Shown here: in pieces, positions 18,074 through 26,563 of the stretch | Position numbering within the stretch: position 1 is the stretch's first letter | Layout: each line of letters begins with the position of its first letter | Origin: Zestomonas insulae | GTDB lineage: Bacteria > Pseudomonadota > Gammaproteobacteria > Pseudomonadales > Pseudomonadaceae | DNA: 64,000 nt | Direction of reading: 5' to 3' | NCBI RefSeq assembly: GCF_016901015.1 | Contig: NZ_JAFEUP010000002.1 | Location: forward strand, 124,001 to 188,000 | Program-made: the position numbers and the translations under genes | The notes under the pieces: model-generated | What the model saw: only the letters and a program-made list of their open reading frames with translations | The model's database searches: none | What the model was told of the DNA's origin: nothing

Positions 18074-18232
18074 TTAGCGCAGGTTGAACGAAGGCGAGGG
18101 GATGTAGCAGTTGCCGGTGGCGTTCGGGCAGGCGTTCAGCGTGACGATACGCGGTGGCTGGTTTTGCAGGATCACGGCGGCGGAAGCGCCGGCGCAGACG
18201 AACAGGAGCAGAACGAAAGTGATGTGGCGCAT
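18074..18232 (-). CDS. Small secreted peptide, hypothetical
   Basis: A 52-residue ORF starting at the ATG at 18232 (GAGG upstream). It has a signal peptide (HITFVLLLFVCAGASA, residues 3-18) and a mature part of about 33 residues with two Cys eight positions apart (NACPNATGNCYIPSP), which could form a disulfide. No family was recognised. It lies between tesG and the tesR-like gene, read in the direction of tesR. It is small, so coding status is moderately sure only. Confidence 0.5.
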   Translation of the reverse strand: MRHITFVLLLFVCAGASAAVILQNQPPRIVTLNACPNATGNCYIPSPSFNLR

Positions 18233-18511
18233 GGGGGACCTCGATTCGGCCTGATGCACGCCCTGGGGGGAGTGTCTGGCCCGATCTTGTTGTTGTGCCT
18301 GAACCATAACAGCGCCACGCGCGGGCAGTCGCCCCCCCGAAAGCAGGAGGGCGACGGGCGGCATTTCGCTTGGTGCGCAAGCAATTTGCGTGGGTAGACG
18401 ATCGGCCTCTGGCGGCTGGCAATAACCGCCGCGTTGGCCTGGCAGCCGCCCCCGACCCCGCTCCGGCAAAGCGGGCGAGGGGAGTGGTGCGGTGAGGGTG
18501 TGGGGGGGCCG

Positions 18512-19642
18512 TCAGCCGAGCGTCGCCACGCTGCGCAGGATCAGGCGCACCAGCATGGTCTGGCGGGTCACGCCGGTCTTCGAGAAGGTCGAGCGCAGGT
18601 GCGCGCGCGCCGTGTTGCGGCTGATCCCCAGTTCCTCGGAGGCTTCGTCGAGGGTCAGACCGTTGGCCAGCAGCATGGCCAGCTGGGTTTCCGCTGGGGT
18701 GAAGTCGAACAGTGCGCGGACGATTTCCTGTGGCGCGCTGGACTGCTGCTCCGGGTCGCTGATGAAGATCGCCACTGCCGGACACTGTTTGCCCTCGTTC
18801 CACGCCGACAGCGGCACCGAACGCACGATGATGCCGAGGTCGGCGCGGCCGGACGGGCGCTGCACGCGCAGTGCCTCGACCACCGAGGGGTTGCTGCTCT
18901 TCTGCGACAGCAGCGCCTGCTTCACCAGACGGCGGAACTCCTGGTTGTCACGCGCGTTGCCGACCTGCAGGCCGTCGTCGACGCGCTTCAGACCGTCCTT
19001 GTCCTGTAGCAGGCGCTCGGCGACCTGGTTGGTCTGCAGCACCTTGCCTTCCTCGTCGAGGATGATGGTGCCGACCGCCATCTGGTCGACCGCGCCGGCG
19101 TACAGGTTGCGCTCCGACTCGATGCGGTTGAGGCGGATGTGCAGCTGCACGGCGCGCTCGAGGTGCGGCACGAACAGCGCCAGCAAGTCCTTGTCGGCCT
19201 GGGTGAAGGACGGTTGCTCCGGGCCGCGGCTTATGCGAATGCGGCACTGCGCGCCGTCGCTGGTGCGGATGTCGGCGCCGAGGATGTGCAACACGCCGAC
19301 CGGCTCGAGGAAGTTCTTGTAGAACTCCGAGGCGGTCCACTCCGCCAGCGGAATGAACTCGGTGTTGCACACCACCTGGCGGTTGGGCAGGTCGACGAAC
19401 GGGTCGAGCGCGTAGAAGTGCTTGTTGTACGACGCGGTCGCCTCGGCCGAGGTGCCGTTGGTGTTGACCATCAGGCCGTCGACGTGACTGCTCGGCGGCC
19501 GCAGGATGAAGGTGACGTACTTGCTCTGCAGGGTGTGGTTGAGCAGGTTGAGAAACGACGCCCATGGCACGTTTTCCAACGGGCCCTGGTACAGGCTGCC
19601 CAGCGCATCGCTGAACGCCTCGAAACTGAGGGGGTGAGCCAT
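18512..19642 (-). CDS. tesR: LuxR-type regulator, TesR-like
   Basis: This 376-residue protein has a GAF/PAS-like sensory N-terminus (residues 1-300) and a C-terminal LuxR helix-turn-helix, FTPAETQLAMLLANGLTLDE followed by SEELGISRNTARAHLRSTFSKTG. This layout matches TesR, the activator of steroid genes in Comamonas. Its gene lies directly downstream of kshA, transcribed the same way. A repeated AAC motif (19656-19667) precedes the start codon, suggesting Hfq/Crc control. It is the best candidate to bind the nine palindromes, since LuxR-type domains bind inverted repeats next to -35. Steroid sensing itself is inferred. Confidence 0.82.
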   Translation of the reverse strand: MAHPLSFEAFSDALGSLYQGPLENVPWASFLNLLNHTLQSKYVTFILRPPSSHVDGLMVNTNGTSAEATASYNKHFYALDPFVDLPNRQVVCNTEFIPLAEWTASEFYKNFLEPVGVLHILGADIRTSDGAQCRIRISRGPEQPSFTQADKDLLALFVPHLERAVQLHIRLNRIESERNLYAGAVDQMAVGTIILDEEGKVLQTNQVAERLLQDKDGLKRVDDGLQVGNARDNQEFRRLVKQALLSQKSSNPSVVEALRVQRPSGRADLGIIVRSVPLSAWNEGKQCPAVAIFISDPEQQSSAPQEIVRALFDFTPAETQLAMLLANGLTLDEASEELGISRNTARAHLRSTFSKTGVTRQTMLVRLILRSVATLG

Positions 19643-19655
19643 GGTAATTGCGCTC

Positions 19656-19667
19656 TGTTGTTGTTAT
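19656..19667 (-). promoter_or_regulatory. Possible Hfq/Crc motif upstream of tesR
   Basis: On the minus strand ATAACAACAACA, 14 bases before the ATG, fits AANAANAA catabolite-repression motifs. Confidence 0.5.
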
Positions 19668-19689
19668 GGAAACGCGGCCAGCGAGCATA

Positions 19690-19716
19690 AGCGTTGCCTG
19701 CTGGCCCAGGCAACGC
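19690..19716 (-). terminator. Hairpin between kshA and tesR
   Basis: GCGTTGCCTG / CAGGCAACGC stem with a six-base loop right after the kshA stop. No long T run, so it could be an attenuator or RNA-stabilising hairpin rather than a true terminator. Confidence 0.45.
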
Positions 19717-19743
19717 CGCTTCGCTGGCGCTAGACAGCCGGCG

Positions 19744-20799
19744 TCAGGCCGGCTGGGCGGCGCGCTGGGCACCCAGCACGCGGTACTCCTTGCGCTCGCT
19801 GACCTCGGCCGGCACTTCAGCGAGATCCTGGTAGAACTGCTCGTACCACTTGCGCAGCTGGTACACCGGGCCGTCGCCGTCGCACAGCAGCGGGTTGTCG
19901 ACGCGGGTCTTGCTGCGCCAGATCGCTACGTCCTCGTAGAACGCCGCGCGCGCCTGCTCGACATAGGCCTGGGCCATGGCGCGGTTCTGTTCCTCGCTGA
20001 GGCCTGGGATCTTCTTCACCAGCACGCCGTAGCGCAGGGTGAAGCTGTTCTGGTCGATCGGCACATGACTGTTGAGCAGGATCGACTGGATGGTCTGGCC
20101 GTCCATCGCGCCGGTCATGTCGGTGATCTGGTAGGCCGGGCCGTAGTAGGTGGCCACGGTGTACAGCTCGGCATCACCGGACAGCCGTGCGCTACGGCCG
20201 CGCATGATCTGCGCCGCGGTGTGGCCCTCGAAGACGTTGCTGAATTCGCTCAGCGGCGCGCCGTGCACGCTGCCGAAGTGCGCCATGTCGGAAATGTTGT
20301 CGACCAGCTCGCGGCAGTTGGTCTCGATGACCATCTCCTCGATCGCCCAGGCCGCCCAGCTGTCGTCGAAGCAGGCGTCGATGCGCGGGATGTCCTGCTC
20401 GGCGAGCGGCGGATTGCCTTCCGGGTCGTTCCACACGAACAGCAGCTGGTTCTCCTCGAGCACCGGCCAGGACTTGATCTTGGCCCGCGGCGGGATGCGC
20501 TTGGCGTAGGGGATGTCGTCGCACACGCCGTTGGCCGCCCAGCGCCATTCGTGGAACGGGCAGCGCAGCGAGTTGCCTTCCACGCAGCCTTCGCTGAGGT
20601 CGGCGCCCATGTGCGGGCAGTAGCCGTCGAGGATGTGGATCTGCCCGTCTTCGCCCTGGAAGGCGACCAGGCGGGTGCCGAACACGTCGAGACGGTGCGC
20701 CTTGCCGTCGCGGTAGTCGGCGGCCAGGCCCAGGCAGTGCCAGCCGCGGGCGTAACGCTCGGGCAGTTGTTTGGCTTCGATACGGTGCAGGGTGCTCAT
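19744..20799 (-). CDS. kshA: 3-ketosteroid 9alpha-hydroxylase, Rieske oxygenase
   Basis: This 351-residue protein has the Rieske cluster ligands Cys61, His63, Cys80 and His83 (YCPHMGADLSEGC and RCPFHEW) and the mononuclear iron motif DNISDMAHFGSVHG with Asp171, His174 and His179. The spacing and flanking PYAKRIPP match KshA, which hydroxylates 3-ketosteroids at C9 and, with KstD, opens ring B. Electrons should come from the KshB-like reductase encoded at 39,991-41,091. The start at 20799 is preceded by GGAGAACAACAAG, where the RBS merges with an Hfq/Crc-like motif. The promoter palindrome at 20906 is shared with the divergent SDR. Confidence 0.92.
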   Translation of the reverse strand: MSTLHRIEAKQLPERYARGWHCLGLAADYRDGKAHRLDVFGTRLVAFQGEDGQIHILDGYCPHMGADLSEGCVEGNSLRCPFHEWRWAANGVCDDIPYAKRIPPRAKIKSWPVLEENQLLFVWNDPEGNPPLAEQDIPRIDACFDDSWAAWAIEEMVIETNCRELVDNISDMAHFGSVHGAPLSEFSNVFEGHTAAQIMRGRSARLSGDAELYTVATYYGPAYQITDMTGAMDGQTIQSILLNSHVPIDQNSFTLRYGVLVKKIPGLSEEQNRAMAQAYVEQARAAFYEDVAIWRSKTRVDNPLLCDGDGPVYQLRKWYEQFYQDLAEVPAEVSERKEYRVLGAQRAAQPA

Positions 20800-20812
20800 C
20801 TTGTTGTTCTCC
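20800..20812 (-). promoter_or_regulatory. Possible Hfq/Crc motif at the kshA start
   Basis: GGAGAACAACAAG directly before the ATG; AACAACAA fits AANAANAA and would mask the RBS. Confidence 0.5.
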
Positions 20813-20905
20813 GGTTGCGGCTCACGGCGTGGTCCGACGAGTCAGGCAGGCCCGCGGACAGCTCTTTTCACGGTCCGGATTCTGCCGACCCTGGCCGGCG
20901 CGGCA

Positions 20906-20921
20906 TCGTCTGAACGGACGA
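20906..20921. promoter_or_regulatory. Steroid-regulon palindrome, divergent kshA / SDR
   Basis: TCGTCTGAACGGACGA between divergent genes. Leftward -10 AGAATC at 20878-20883; rightward TCTACT at 20944-20949, each 33 bp from the centre. Like the 3370 site, it has TCGTC-type half sites on both sides. Confidence 0.7.
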
Positions 20922-20980
20922 TGGCCGCGCCGAGGCGGGCGGCTCTACTGGCGCCACGAGAACAAGAACGGGAGTCAGCG

Positions 20981-21817
20981 ATGAATCAGCAAGCCGGCCG
21001 CGTGGCGGTCATCACCGGAGCCGCCAGCGGAATTGGCCGCGGCCTGGCCGAGCACGCCGCGGCGCAGGGCCTGCGCCTGCTGCTCAGCGACGTCGACGGC
21101 GCACGCCTCGATGCGCTGTGCGGCGAACTGCGCGCCGGCGGCGCCACCGCGGTGCCGTGCATCGCCGATGTCGGCGATCCGGCGCAGGTCGACTACCTGC
21201 GCGACACCGCGCTCGACCATTTCGGTGGCGTCGACCTGCTGTTCAACAACGCCGGGGTGATGCAGACCGGGCTGTGCTGGGAGATCAGCGCGGCGCAGTG
21301 GCAGCGCATGCTCGAGGTCAACCTCAACGGGGTGATCAACGGCATCCGCGCCTTCGTGCCGCTGCTCCTGCAGCAGGGTCGCCCGGCGCACGTGATCAAC
21401 ACCGCGTCGCTGGCCGGGTTGGTCAGCAGCCCGCTGATGGGCCCCTACAACGTCACCAAGCAGGCGGTGGTCGCGCTCTCGGAAACCCTGCATTACGAAC
21501 TGGCCATGCTCGGTGCGCCGGTATCGGTGTCGGTGCTCTGCCCGGGCCCGGTGGCCAGCGCGATCATGGCCTCCAACCAGGCCCGCGATGGCGCTTCCAG
21601 CCAACTCGATGCGCTACTCGACAGCGGCATTCGCGCCGGCATGGCGCCGCGCGAGCTGGCCGAGCAGGTGTTCGCTGGCATCGCCGAGCGGCGCTTCTGG
21701 CTGCTGCCGCACAAGTTCTTCAAGCCGGCGCTGGAGCGCCGCATGCAGAGCATCCTCGAAGAAACCAACCCGGTATTTCAGATGGCCGCCATGGAAGGAG
21801 AAGACCATGCCGCTTGA
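20981..21817 (+). CDS. Short-chain dehydrogenase
   Basis: This 278-residue SDR has VAVITGAASGIGRG, LFNNAGVM and a YNVTKQA active site (YxxxK). Beyond the catalytic core it keeps about 80 extra residues (PHKFFKPALERRMQSILEE), a form common among SDRs annotated as acting on lipids or steroids. The start ATG at 20981 follows GGGAG and an AACAAGAAC motif. It overlaps the next gene by 11 bases, so translation is probably coupled. The substrate is unknown; a hydroxysteroid is possible. Confidence 0.87.
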   Translation: MNQQAGRVAVITGAASGIGRGLAEHAAAQGLRLLLSDVDGARLDALCGELRAGGATAVPCIADVGDPAQVDYLRDTALDHFGGVDLLFNNAGVMQTGLCWEISAAQWQRMLEVNLNGVINGIRAFVPLLLQQGRPAHVINTASLAGLVSSPLMGPYNVTKQAVVALSETLHYELAMLGAPVSVSVLCPGPVASAIMASNQARDGASSQLDALLDSGIRAGMAPRELAEQVFAGIAERRFWLLPHKFFKPALERRMQSILEETNPVFQMAAMEGEDHAA

Positions 21818-22733
21818 TCCGCAGATCGCCGCCGTACTCAGCCAGTTCAGCGGTATGCCGCAACCTGATTTCAGCCAGCTCGACGCGGCCAGCTACCGCC
21901 AGGTTGCCGATCATATGATGCCGCCGCTGCCCGGCGCGGTGATGGCCGAAGTGCGCGAGCTGCGCGTGGCCGGCGCCGCCGGCGAACTCGATGCACGCCT
22001 GTACCGCCCGTTGGAGCAGGCGAACCTGCCGTTGCTGGTGTTCTTCCACGGGGGTGGCTTCGTCATCGGCACCCTGGATACCCACGACAACCTGTGCCGC
22101 AGCCTGGCCGAGCAGACCGGCGCGGTGGTGGTCTCGGTGGCCTACCGGCTGGCCCCCGAGGCGAAGTTCCCCGCAGCGCCGCACGACTGCTACCGCGCCA
22201 CCTGCGCGCTGGTCGAGCGTGCCGCCGAGCTGGGTGTCGACGCCAGTCGCCTGGCCGTGGCCGGCGACAGCGCCGGGGCCAACCTGGCGATCGCCGTCAG
22301 CCGCCTGACCGCCAGTCAGGGCGGGCCGCGCATCAGCCACCAGTGCCTGTTCTACCCGGTCACCGATGGCGGCTGCGACAGCGCCTCCTACGAGCGCTTC
22401 GCCGACGGCTACTTCCTCAGCCGCGCCGCCATGCAGTGGTTCTGGCAGCAGTACTTGAGCGACCCGGCGCAGATCGCCGATCCGCTCGCCTCGCCGCTGC
22501 GCGCGGACAGTCTCGCCGGCCTGCCGCCGACCACCCTGCTGACCGCCGAGTTCGACCCGCTGTGCGACGAGGGCGAGGCGTTCGCCCAGCGCCTGCGCGA
22601 CGCCGGGGTCAGCGTGCGCCTGCAGCGCTGCGCCGGGATGATCCACGGCTTCGCCAGCATGGCGGCGTTCGTCGACCGCGCCGGCGAAGCGTTGGCCGGC
22701 GCTGCCGCCGACCTGCGCAGCGCGCTCAACTGA
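21807..22733 (+). CDS. Alpha/beta hydrolase, hormone-sensitive lipase family
   Basis: This 308-residue esterase has HGGGFVIGTLDTHDN (HGGG oxyanion motif) and GDSAGANLA with the nucleophile Ser, followed by EFDPLCDEG (Asp) and MIHGFASM (His). All residues of the hormone-sensitive lipase triad are present and there is no signal peptide, so it is cytoplasmic. It may hydrolyse a steroid ester or a lactone formed during degradation. It lies in the operon SDR - hydrolase - RibB-like - flavin oxidoreductase. Confidence 0.87.
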   Translation: MPLDPQIAAVLSQFSGMPQPDFSQLDAASYRQVADHMMPPLPGAVMAEVRELRVAGAAGELDARLYRPLEQANLPLLVFFHGGGFVIGTLDTHDNLCRSLAEQTGAVVVSVAYRLAPEAKFPAAPHDCYRATCALVERAAELGVDASRLAVAGDSAGANLAIAVSRLTASQGGPRISHQCLFYPVTDGGCDSASYERFADGYFLSRAAMQWFWQQYLSDPAQIADPLASPLRADSLAGLPPTTLLTAEFDPLCDEGEAFAQRLRDAGVSVRLQRCAGMIHGFASMAAFVDRAGEALAGAAADLRSALN

Positions 22734-22747
22734 GCGGAGGAGTGGGC

Positions 22748-23857
22748 ATGCCGTTCGACACGACGCAGCAACTGATCGACGCGATCCGCGTCGGGCAGAT
22801 GGTGGTGATCACCGACGATGAACAGGACGGCGAAGGCGCGCTGCTGATGGCCGCCGAGCAGGTCGACGCGGCGGCGATCACCTTCATGGCGGTGCAGGCA
22901 CGCGGGCTGATTTGCCTGGCGCTGACCGAGCAGCGCTGCCGCGCGCTGGGCCTTGAGCTGATGGTGCCGAACTCGCGGGCGCCGCACGGCATGGGCTTCA
23001 CCCGCTCGATCGAGGCGCGCACCGGGGTGTCCACCGGCATCTCCGCCGCTGACCGGGCGCGCTCGGTGCAGGTCGCGGTCGACCCGGCCAGCGGCCCGGC
23101 TGACCTGGTGCAGCCCGGGCACATCTTCCCGGTCCAGGCGCTGGCCGGCGGGGTGATGCAGCGCGCCGGGCACGTCGAGGCAGCCTGCGACCTGACCCGT
23201 CTGGCCGGCCTGCAACCGGCGGCGACCCTGGTCAGCATCCTCGACGAGGACGGCGAACTGGCGCGCGGTGCCGCGCTGCACGCCTTCGCCGCGCGCCACG
23301 GCCTGCGCATCGGCAGCCTGGCCGAGCTGATCCACTACCGCATCCTCCACGAGGGCACCATCCAGCGCTCCGGCGAGTACCCGCTGCAGACCCGCCACGG
23401 CGAGTTCCAGGTGCTCACCTACCAGGACGCCTACCAGGGCCTGCTGCACCTGGCGCTGGTCAAGGGCCGCGTCACGGCGGATACACCAACCCTGGTGCGC
23501 GTGCAGGCCATCGAGACGCTGCGCGATGCGCTCGGCTGCGAGGCGAACAGTGCCCCGGCGCAATGGAACCTCGACCGCGCCCTGGCGCACATCGCTGCCG
23601 CCGGCAATGGCGTGGTGGTGCTCCTGGCGCAGCGGGAAAGTCCCGAGGCGCTGCTCGAGCAGCTACGCCAGCGCGGTGGCAAGCCGCGTGCGCCGCAGTT
23701 CCCGCAACGCACCCTGGGCATCGGCGCGCAGATCCTCCGCGACCTCGGCGTGCGGCGCATGCGCCTGCTGAGTTTCCCGGTGCCCTACAAGGCGGTGTCC
23801 GGCTTCGAGCTGGAAGTCGCCGAATTCATTCCCTTCAGCAGTGAGCCAAGCCGATGA
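22748..23857 (+). CDS. RibB-type DHBP synthase fused to degenerate RibA-like domain
   Basis: This 369-residue protein has an N-terminal 3,4-dihydroxy-2-butanone-4-phosphate synthase domain: TDDEQDGEGALLMAAEQV, PHGMGFTRSIEARTGVSTGI and GHVEAACDLTRLAGL, with the acidic metal residues and active-site His. The C-terminal half (about 205-369) follows the GTP cyclohydrolase II fold but lacks the zinc-binding Cys cluster, so it is probably not a cyclohydrolase. It should make one riboflavin precursor. A dedicated copy in a cluster full of FAD/FMN enzymes suggests a local flavin supply. The start at 22748 follows GGAGG by nine bases. Confidence 0.82.
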   Translation: MPFDTTQQLIDAIRVGQMVVITDDEQDGEGALLMAAEQVDAAAITFMAVQARGLICLALTEQRCRALGLELMVPNSRAPHGMGFTRSIEARTGVSTGISAADRARSVQVAVDPASGPADLVQPGHIFPVQALAGGVMQRAGHVEAACDLTRLAGLQPAATLVSILDEDGELARGAALHAFAARHGLRIGSLAELIHYRILHEGTIQRSGEYPLQTRHGEFQVLTYQDAYQGLLHLALVKGRVTADTPTLVRVQAIETLRDALGCEANSAPAQWNLDRALAHIAAAGNGVVVLLAQRESPEALLEQLRQRGGKPRAPQFPQRTLGIGAQILRDLGVRRMRLLSFPVPYKAVSGFELEVAEFIPFSSEPSR

Positions 23858-25080
23858 GCCCCGACCTCGCCCCGCTGTTCGCTCCAGTGCAGCTGGCCGG
23901 CCTGACCCTGCGCAACCGGGTGATCAAGACCGCCACCTTCGAGGGCATGTGCCCGGCCGGGGTACCTGGCGACGAGTTGATCGCCCACCATGCGCGCATG
24001 GCGCGCGGCGGCGTCGGCCTGACCACCGTGGCCTACTGCGGGGTGTCGCCGGACGGCCTGACCTTCGCCGACCAGATGTGGATGCACGAGGGCATCTTCC
24101 CGCAGCTGCAGCGCCTCGCGGATGCGGTGCATGCCGAGGGCGGCGCGGTATCGGCGCAGCTGTCGCATTGCGGCGGCTTCAGCCGCACCAAACCGGCGAC
24201 CCAGCCACGACCGAAGGGCCCGCACGCCGGCATCAACCAGTACGGGGTGTTTTCCGGGGTGCCGTTCAGCGGTGCGATGACGGCCGGCGACATCGCCCGC
24301 ACGGTCGCCGAGTACGCCCGCGCCGCCGCCCTGGTGCGGCGCGCCGGTTTCGACGCGGTGGAAATCCACATGGGCCACGGCTACCTGCTCAGCCAGTTCA
24401 TCTCGCCGGCCACCAACCGACGTCGCGACGCCTATGGCGGCTCGCTGCAGAACCGCATGCGCTTTCCTCTCGAGGTGCTCGCCGCAGTGCGCGCCGCGCT
24501 GGGCCCGGCGGTGCCGATCCTCGCCAAGTTCAACCTCAGCGACGGCTTCGACGGCGGGCTGGCCATCGACGAAGCCTGCCAGGCCGCGCAGCTGCTCGAA
24601 CGCGCCGGCCTCGATGCGCTGGTGATGAGTGGCGGCTCGGTGCTGCGCACACCGATGTTCCTGTTCCGCGGCGCCAGCCCGCTGCCGGCCATGGTGCGCC
24701 TGGAGAAGAACCCGCTGCAGCGCACCGCGATGAAACTGTTCGGCGGCGCCGCCTTCCCGAACATGCCGTACCGCGAACTGTACTTCCTCGACCTGGCCCG
24801 ACAGATGCGCCAGGCCACGCGGCTACCGCTGGCCTACCTCGGCGGCGTGAGCAGCGCCGACGGTCTGCGCCAGGTGCTCGCCGAAGGCTTCGAGTTCGCC
24901 ACCCTCGGCCGCGCCCTGCTGCAAGACCCCGACCTGCTGCACAAGGTGCAGGCCGGCGCCAGCGATTTCCGCAGCCCGTGCAACCACTGCAACCTGTGCG
25001 TGGCGAGCATGGTTCTGCCGGGCGGCATTCGCTGTGTGTTGAATCAGCCGCAGGGCTTTCCCGAGGCGGCGCCCGCCTGA
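23854..25080 (+). CDS. NADH:flavin oxidoreductase (old yellow enzyme family)
   Basis: This 408-residue protein has the OYE barrel with LFAPVQLAGLTLRNRVIKTA at the N-terminus, SAQLSHCGGF, EIHMGHGYLLSQFISPATNR with the substrate-binding His pair, and RRDAYGGSLQNR. The last 60 residues carry CNHCNLC followed by a fourth Cys, resembling the 4Fe-4S loop of dienoyl-CoA reductase-type members, although the long FAD/NAD domain is missing. It may reduce an enone or dienone of a steroid intermediate. It overlaps the RibB-like gene by four bases. Its last 147 bases are repeated at 27,095-27,241. Confidence 0.87.
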   Translation: MSPDLAPLFAPVQLAGLTLRNRVIKTATFEGMCPAGVPGDELIAHHARMARGGVGLTTVAYCGVSPDGLTFADQMWMHEGIFPQLQRLADAVHAEGGAVSAQLSHCGGFSRTKPATQPRPKGPHAGINQYGVFSGVPFSGAMTAGDIARTVAEYARAAALVRRAGFDAVEIHMGHGYLLSQFISPATNRRRDAYGGSLQNRMRFPLEVLAAVRAALGPAVPILAKFNLSDGFDGGLAIDEACQAAQLLERAGLDALVMSGGSVLRTPMFLFRGASPLPAMVRLEKNPLQRTAMKLFGGAAFPNMPYRELYFLDLARQMRQATRLPLAYLGGVSSADGLRQVLAEGFEFATLGRALLQDPDLLHKVQAGASDFRSPCNHCNLCVASMVLPGGIRCVLNQPQGFPEAAPA

Positions 25081-25359
25081 CGGTAAAACGGTCCCGCCTT
25101 AGCGGGGGAGCCCACAGGCCTCGGCTGCCACGCAGTAGCGCCCGCCACTCGTGGCATTCCTGGGGAAGCCACACGCCACACAACTCTCTCTGCACTCGTC
25201 ATCCCCGCGCAGGCGGGGATCCAGTGCGCGCCCCAGCGAAGGCATTGCTCCGCCAATGGACAGGCCGCCGGCAACTCAGTAGCGTCTGCCCACAGACTTA
25301 ACCAGCCGAGTGGCCTTGCCGAGCACGCGACCCGGCCACCCGCAGCGAGAATCCAGCGC
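25081..25359. other. Short intergenic stretch with one type A repeat
   Basis: GTCATCCCCGCGCAGGCGGG at 25198 onward. No gene or terminator seen; the operon terminator appears to have been displaced to 27275. Confidence 0.5.
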
Positions 25360-25923
25360 ATGAGCAAAATCCCTTCGGTCGATGCCAACTACCGGTTCAT
25401 CGCCGCCAGCCAGGAAGTCAACGCGCGTATCAACCAGCGGCAACAGGCCCTGGCCCTATACGTCACCCTGGTGGTCAGCCTGCTCGCCGCGCTGGTCGCC
25501 CTCAAGCCCAGCGAAGGCCGCGGCACAGTGCCGGTCGAATGGCTGCTGCTGGGCTTTCCGGTCGCCTCGCTGTGCCTCGCCTTTCTCAACTACAAGGCCG
25601 AACGGGCGATCACCAACCTGCGTCGCTTCATGTCGGCGCTGGAGCGCCTGGACGACGCCCATGAGCGCCTGCCGAGCTACAACACCCACCAGCAGTGGGC
25701 GGTCGGCGCGAACAAGGCGCGCCGTTTCCACGACTACGCCGCCGCGGTGCTGGTCGCCGGCGGCAACGCCGTCGGCCTTGGCGCGGTGCTGAAGATCTAC
25801 CCCGAGCGGATCGGCGAAGCGCCGCTCATCCTCTGGCTGTCGCTGGCCATCGTCGTGGTTTCCCTGGTGGTGCTGTTGCTCAGCCCGCGCTGGAGCTTCA
25901 CACCGAGCGACAGCGCGGACTGA
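25360..25923 (+). CDS. Hypothetical four-helix membrane protein
   Basis: This 187-residue protein has two hydrophobic pairs: ALYVTLVVSLLAALVAL with WLLLGFPVASLCLAFLNY near the N-terminus, and AAAVLVAGGNAVGLGAVL with WLSLAIVVVSLVVLLL near the C-terminus. A charged helical loop (residues 75-120) lies between. The family is not recognised. It is the first gene of the segment inserted between the complete old-yellow-enzyme gene and its repeated 3' end. Function unknown. Confidence 0.65.
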   Translation: MSKIPSVDANYRFIAASQEVNARINQRQQALALYVTLVVSLLAALVALKPSEGRGTVPVEWLLLGFPVASLCLAFLNYKAERAITNLRRFMSALERLDDAHERLPSYNTHQQWAVGANKARRFHDYAAAVLVAGGNAVGLGAVLKIYPERIGEAPLILWLSLAIVVVSLVVLLLSPRWSFTPSDSAD

Positions 25924-26025
25924 TACGGCGGGGCAGGGCGGGCGCCTTGGTGCAAACCGTCATCCACCTCGGGGTCTACGCTTGCACAGGTAAGGCATCG
26001 TCTGAGGTCCGTGCAGCGCGCCGCT

Positions 26026-26433
26026 ATGTCTATCGAACTCGACCATACCCTGGTCCCCGCCCGTGACCGTCGCGCCTCAGCCAAGCTATTGGCGACGCTG
26101 CTCGGCGTACCTTGGGCGGACTCCGGCCTGGGCCCGTTCAGCGCGGTGTACGTCAATCCTGGCCTGACCCTCGACTTCGATCAGGCCGACGGTCCGCTGA
26201 CCATCCAGCACTACTGCTTTCGCGTCAGCGACGCCGAATTCGATGCAATCCTCGCCCGCCTGAACAGCCATGCCATCGCCTACCGCAGCACCCCGCACGG
26301 CCCGATCGACCGGCAGATCAACACCCTGCATGGAGGGCGCATCCTCTACTGGAGCGAGCCCGACGGGCATGTCTGGGAAATGCTGACGGTGAGTTACGCG
26401 CGCCCAGCGGCAGAGCCTCGACAAGAGAGCTGA
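26026..26433 (+). CDS. VOC-family (glyoxalase/bleomycin resistance-like) protein
   Basis: This 135-residue single VOC domain has MSIELDHTLVPARDR at the N-terminus (His metal ligand), the strand CFRVSDAEFDAILARL, and GGRILYWSEPDGHVWEMLTV at the C-terminus with the Glu ligand. Size and pattern fit small metal-dependent VOC proteins, not the roughly 300-residue extradiol dioxygenases, so it does not supply the missing ring-cleaving enzyme. The start was taken as the ATG at 26026. Function unknown; metal ligands appear intact. Confidence 0.8.
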   Translation: MSIELDHTLVPARDRRASAKLLATLLGVPWADSGLGPFSAVYVNPGLTLDFDQADGPLTIQHYCFRVSDAEFDAILARLNSHAIAYRSTPHGPIDRQINTLHGGRILYWSEPDGHVWEMLTVSYARPAAEPRQES

Positions 26434-26448
26434 GCGGCTCTACGACGC

Positions 26449-26482
26449 GGTGGACAGGGTGATGGCAAATTAGTAGCGTGAC
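26449..26482. repeat. Direct repeat, copy 1
   Basis: Shares GTGATGGCAAATTAGTAGCG and flanking GGTGGAC with 27360-27393. The copies bracket the hypothetical gene at 26564 and the old-yellow-enzyme 3' fragment. Confidence 0.65.
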
Positions 26483-26563
26483 CGCGCTGCTCGCGAACGC
26501 GCCCCTTGCGTTTCGCGCGTTTGGCAGCACAACCAACAGTCGTCATGCCACTAAGGATGGAAC

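Noticed and set aside
25998-26013. Possible tenth operator (TCGTCTGAGG) upstream of the VOC gene
   Set aside because: Only the left half-site matches; the right half is TCCGTG and not RGACKA.
26026-26433. VOC protein as the missing extradiol dioxygenase
   Set aside because: At 135 residues it is a single VOC module; ring-cleaving enzymes of the TesB/HsaC type have about 300 residues and two such domain pairs.
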